DNA of 46,460 nt from a virus, in IMG/VR virus record IMGVR_UViG_3300034110_000369, positions 1 to 46,460 of that record, one strand, 5' to 3'. The notes beneath the pieces are model-generated. The model saw only the letters and a list, made by a program, of their open reading frames with translations. It was not told the origin of the DNA and searched no databases. The stretch's first letter is position 1. Every line of letters starts with the position of its first letter. Shown here in pieces: positions 46,332-46,460 of this stretch. Both the position numbers and the translations under genes were made by a program.

Positions 46332-46460
46332 GTGTCGCTGGTGTGGTGGTGTCGCTGGTGTGGTGGTGTCGCTGGTGTGGTGGTGTCGCTGGTGTGGTGG
46401 TGTCGCTGGTGTGGTGGTGTGGGGGGTGTGGTGGTGTGGGTGGTGTGGTGGTGTGGGTGG
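46332..46460. repeat. GT-rich 17-bp minisatellite, right array (cut by window end)
   Basis: Five near-perfect units GTGTCGCTGGTGTGGTG followed by variants in which the 9-mer is GTGTGGGGG or GTGTGGGTG. Same 9+8 design as the left array but different 9-mer. The window ends inside it, so true length is unknown. The final part has several GGG/GG runs with quadruplex potential. Confidence 0.85.

Noticed and set aside
1-46460. tRNA genes
   Set aside because: No sequence with a GGTTCGAATCC-like T-arm plus matching acceptor and D-arm found by eye; GGGTTCGAAC near 23440 is inside the polymerase gene and lacks the other arms.
1-46460. Telomere-like ends because of G-rich arrays
   Set aside because: G-rich strand is the plus strand at both ends, so orientation is not mirror-symmetric as in telomeres; fits tandem blocks better.
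1-46460. Lysogeny module
   Set aside because: No integrase, excisionase or CI-size repressor; the 54-aa HTH protein and dyads alone do not support lysogeny.

Overview
This window is essentially the complete genome of a tailed bacteriophage with a long non-contractile tail (siphovirus morphology) that infects a Gram-negative host. The evidence is an HK97-type head module (P27-family small terminase, large terminase, portal, prohead protease, major capsid protein), a lambda-like tail module with a -1 frameshift tail chaperone, and a nested Rz/Rz1 spanin pair, which is only useful where there is an outer membrane. Promoters and ribosome binding sites look like those of gammaproteobacteria, but the host genus cannot be read from the sequence. 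No integrase or convincing CI-type repressor is visible, so a lytic life style is more likely than a temperate one.

Layout. (1) 1-467: a 160-bp element and a GT-rich 17-bp minisatellite, both recurring at the right end (46162-46460). (2) 468-3491, minus: twelve tightly packed small genes of unknown function behind one strong promoter, ending at a rho-independent terminator. (3) 3492-4091: repeat-rich non-coding DNA with operator-like dyads, a 9-bp array and a bidirectional terminator. (4) 4092-5581, minus: an HNH homing endonuclease, a packaging-type HNH protein and a proline-rich protein. (5) 5934-10550, plus: an early operon with DNA-binding proteins and a methyltransferase-like protein. 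(6) 10547-15304, minus: lysis genes (holin, Rz/Rz1, endolysin), an SGNH hydrolase, two small proteins and an SF2 helicase. (7) 15441-26174, plus: the replication module (DUF2800 nuclease, DUF2815 ssDNA-binding protein, VRR-NUC nuclease, primase-helicase, family B DNA polymerase). (8) 26148-46027, minus: all virion genes, from terminase at the right end to tailspike at the left.

How the parts work together. The primase-helicase, SSB, nucleases, SF2 helicase and polymerase form a nearly self-sufficient replisome. Three promoters (8087, 15372, 22621) share one motif and probably switch on early and replication genes together. DNA made by this replisome is packaged by the terminase pair, perhaps with the HNH protein, and the two GC hairpins at the convergent gene ends (10539, 26165) mark the borders between opposing transcription units.

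Most notable items: a 430-bp non-coding segment between prohead protease and capsid genes built from two paralogous modules of long stems whose distal pairs differ but remain complementary (candidate structured RNA); a family B DNA polymerase split into two genes by a GIY-YIG homing endonuclease; the shared promoter motif; the repeated ends; and unusually many tandem repeats, in coding DNA always as proline-rich linkers.
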